Assembly (NCBI GenBank): GCA_019649035.1
Contig: BMAT01006721.1
Coordinates: forward strand, 4,178-58,349
Origin: Elysia marginata
Taxonomy: Eukaryota; Mollusca; Gastropoda; Plakobranchidae
Reading direction: 5' to 3'
DNA length: 54,172 bases
A model generated the notes under the pieces. The model saw only the letters and a program-made list of their open reading frames with translations, searched no databases and was not told the origin of the DNA. A program made the position numbers and the translations under genes. Below, piece by piece: positions 52,402 to 54,172 of the stretch; the first letter of the stretch is position 1, and every line of letters starts with the position of its first letter.

Positions 52402-54172
52402 GTAATGCCAGTGCTCCCACTCATCTATGTCATTTTCTTTTATTCCTTCTTCACCTTTTTTCTATCTCAAAAGTATTCTTTTACTTTGAGAAGTCAAACA
52501 ATTATACAGTCAATGCTTTAAACGGCATGGAAACAAAATAAAAATATCCGCATACATTGCAAGAGAAGGATAAAATCTCTAATCTGATCACTCCTTCAAT
52601 TTATCCAGATTTGAATGATGACTTGTGTTAGGGATTGATGACCTTCTAAACTGATCGTCAGGGTTCAACCTTTCATGTTATTGACTACTATGTAGTTATA
52701 TGGAAACAAAGACACATTTTAACTTGCTTTTCAATTAAAACCAAGAGACAATTATAAAAGGCAGCTTTAAATTTATTACTTTAAAAAGACTAAGAAATCA
52801 AAATTGAGAAATACAAAACGACTACAAGGGTCCCTGATACACAATACTTATGACACTGGCACTTGGCATCGGTACTTGACAGGGTGGCGTAAGTCCCTCT
52901 AATGTCCCTCTTCAAATTCAATCCAAGGCCCTGAGTGCACCATATACTCAATATTATATACACCTCCTGATCCGCGCTCACTAATTAAAACTCACTCCCA
53001 CACGAAGGTCAAAGCATGCATACCCAGTCAACTTATACTATCAGCACAATCATCAAAAATACATTAACTCTTTCGCTACTGCTAAGTATATTTGTTATTC
53101 AATTAACTATTTTCCTCCCAACAACTTGGCTGCAGCACTAGCTATGTTTCTTTTCAATGAAAATAGAAATAGTATACTGTAGTTCACTTTTGTGAAAAAA
53201 GGGCTTTCTGTGTAAAATTAATCTCAGCTATTTGTGCCTCTTTTGCCCATTGTTGTATTCAGTATGTCTATTAGTAAAGATACCTGTATAAAAAAAAAAC
53301 AGCAACAAAACAATCAACAATATGGAATGATTTCCAGGGTTTCCGCATGGTCCTGGAATTCCAGGAATCATGGAAAGTACTTGAATTTTAGTTTCCCAGA
53401 AAAAGTCCTGGAAAAGTGCTTGAATTTTGTATTTGGTCCTGGAAAAGTCCTTGAATTTATTGATGGACTGAAAAATATTTATTTCGTGAACTACGGAACC
53501 CCAACACCGGTTCTTTCTTTCTTCTTTTCTGTGTGTCAGTTTCTGCAAGTATGCCTAATACTCACGGTGTTTCAGTAAATCGAGCGCAGCACTGTTATGA
53601 GCAAAGGTTGGTGCCCTGCTGTCATCAGGTCATTGCCCTATCTTAGTAGTTAGTAGAGGTCTAGGCTACCGGCGGCCTAGGTAGAGGTGCATGTATTTTT
53701 TCTTGCCCGATTGCTTCACAACACTGAAGGGAAAGGACAATGACCCACCCATGCAATCAGTGGCAAATAAAAGTTGACTTCATTCACTTGGCGGCCTTGT
53801 TGAGTTCAGTATCGGAAGATTTCAAGGCTAGATCTACCATTCTACAATGGTAAACTCTAGGCCCTATACCCTCTCCCCTTCCTGTACACACACACACACA
53901 CACACACAAGGTTCTTGCTCTATTTGAAAAGCAAAACATAAACACGGGGCTGTCGACCGTTCCAACCTTTTTCCAGGAAAAATATTTCAGTTCTCCTTGA
54001 AACTGAAACTGAAACTCGTGTCACTTTCTAGTCTCAACCTCTCAGGATAACACTAGGCTAACAGCTGTCTTCTCTTTTCCTGTTGGGCCTCTGTGTCCAT
54101 GTTGAAAAATCGTCACTTGCTCTAATTTAAGGGCAAGGGCGGCACCTGAAATACTTGATTTTGGCTCAAAAT
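52402..54172. other. Intron 27 (incomplete)
   Basis: A transposon-like patch at 53335-53460 repeats the words TCCTGGAAAAGT and CTTGAATTTT after CAGGGTTTCCGCATGG, a hAT-type end whose partner is not clear. TTAACTCTTTCGCTACTG (53063) resembles a piggyBac end. A (CA)n microsatellite lies at 53887-53909. No further coding exon was found. Confidence 0.45.

Noticed and set aside
53335-53500. Complete hAT element starting CAGGGTTTCCGC
   Set aside because: A convincing inverse end and 8-bp duplication were not found.
1-54172. CRISPR array, bacterial operon or phage-type system
   Set aside because: Introns, LINEs and microsatellites show animal nuclear DNA. The tandem repeats lack spacers.

Overview
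The window is animal nuclear DNA. It shows a long gene in many small exons with GT/AG introns, and introns packed with non-LTR retrotransposons (L2-like, Rex/CR1-like, RTE-like), tRNA-derived SINEs, TIR transposons, a Helitron remnant and microsatellites. The L2-like and other retroelements and the abundant TCTAGATCTAGA-type words suggest a lophotrochozoan, most likely a mollusc. That placement is inference. Two assembly gaps (N) lie at 13314-14217 and 31749-31812.

One protein-coding gene on the + strand dominates, from an ATG at 7232 to the last visible exon at 52301-52401, and it runs off the right edge. I could place 27 coding exons (4565 nt, about 1521 codons). Every junction has AG/GT borders and compatible phase, and no stop appears when they are joined in order. 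One further exon of roughly 50 codons is probably hidden in the 904-bp gap. The product belongs to the vinculin/alpha-catenin superfamily: a vinculin-like N-terminus, helical-bundle modules with a conserved Trp, a Gln/His/Pro-rich linker and a vinculin-tail-like helix pair. It is divergent and too long for vinculin, alpha-catenin or alpha-catulin. The head-type Trp module occurs at least twice (exons 10-11 and 23-24), so the protein looks like an extended, possibly double-headed, vinculin relative. Its expected role is an actin-linked adhesion or cytoskeletal scaffold.

Layout: 1-680 nothing recognised; 690-3130 decayed L2-like LINE (-); 3353-4625 long inverted-repeat element; 4640-7231 decayed ORFs and gene 5' flank; 7232-14445 exons 1-3, with an RTE-like LINE split by a Rex-like LINE, a Helitron remnant and gap 1 in the introns; 15346-18429 exons 4-6, with a triplicated acceptor region before exon 6; 19620-20844 TIR element holding a foldback; 21215-22211 a 1-kb TAG/AGC triplet array just before exon 7; 22278-27447 exons 7-10 with a probable LTR, L2 and SINE fragments and a piggyBac-like MITE; 27640-31230 a Rex-like LINE interrupted by a SINE and a 2.1-kb hAT-like element; 31251-41174 exons 11-19; 43834-44288 a MITE that broke exon 20 and seems to supply its present splice acceptor; 44641-47040 L2-like LINE (-) interrupted by a TIR element; 47497-52401 exons 21-27; 52402-54172 intron.

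The most notable biology is the enlarged vinculin-family gene itself and the repeated placement of transposon or repeat ends within tens of bases of its splice acceptors (exons 7, 9, 10, 11), in one case apparently forming the acceptor (exon 20).
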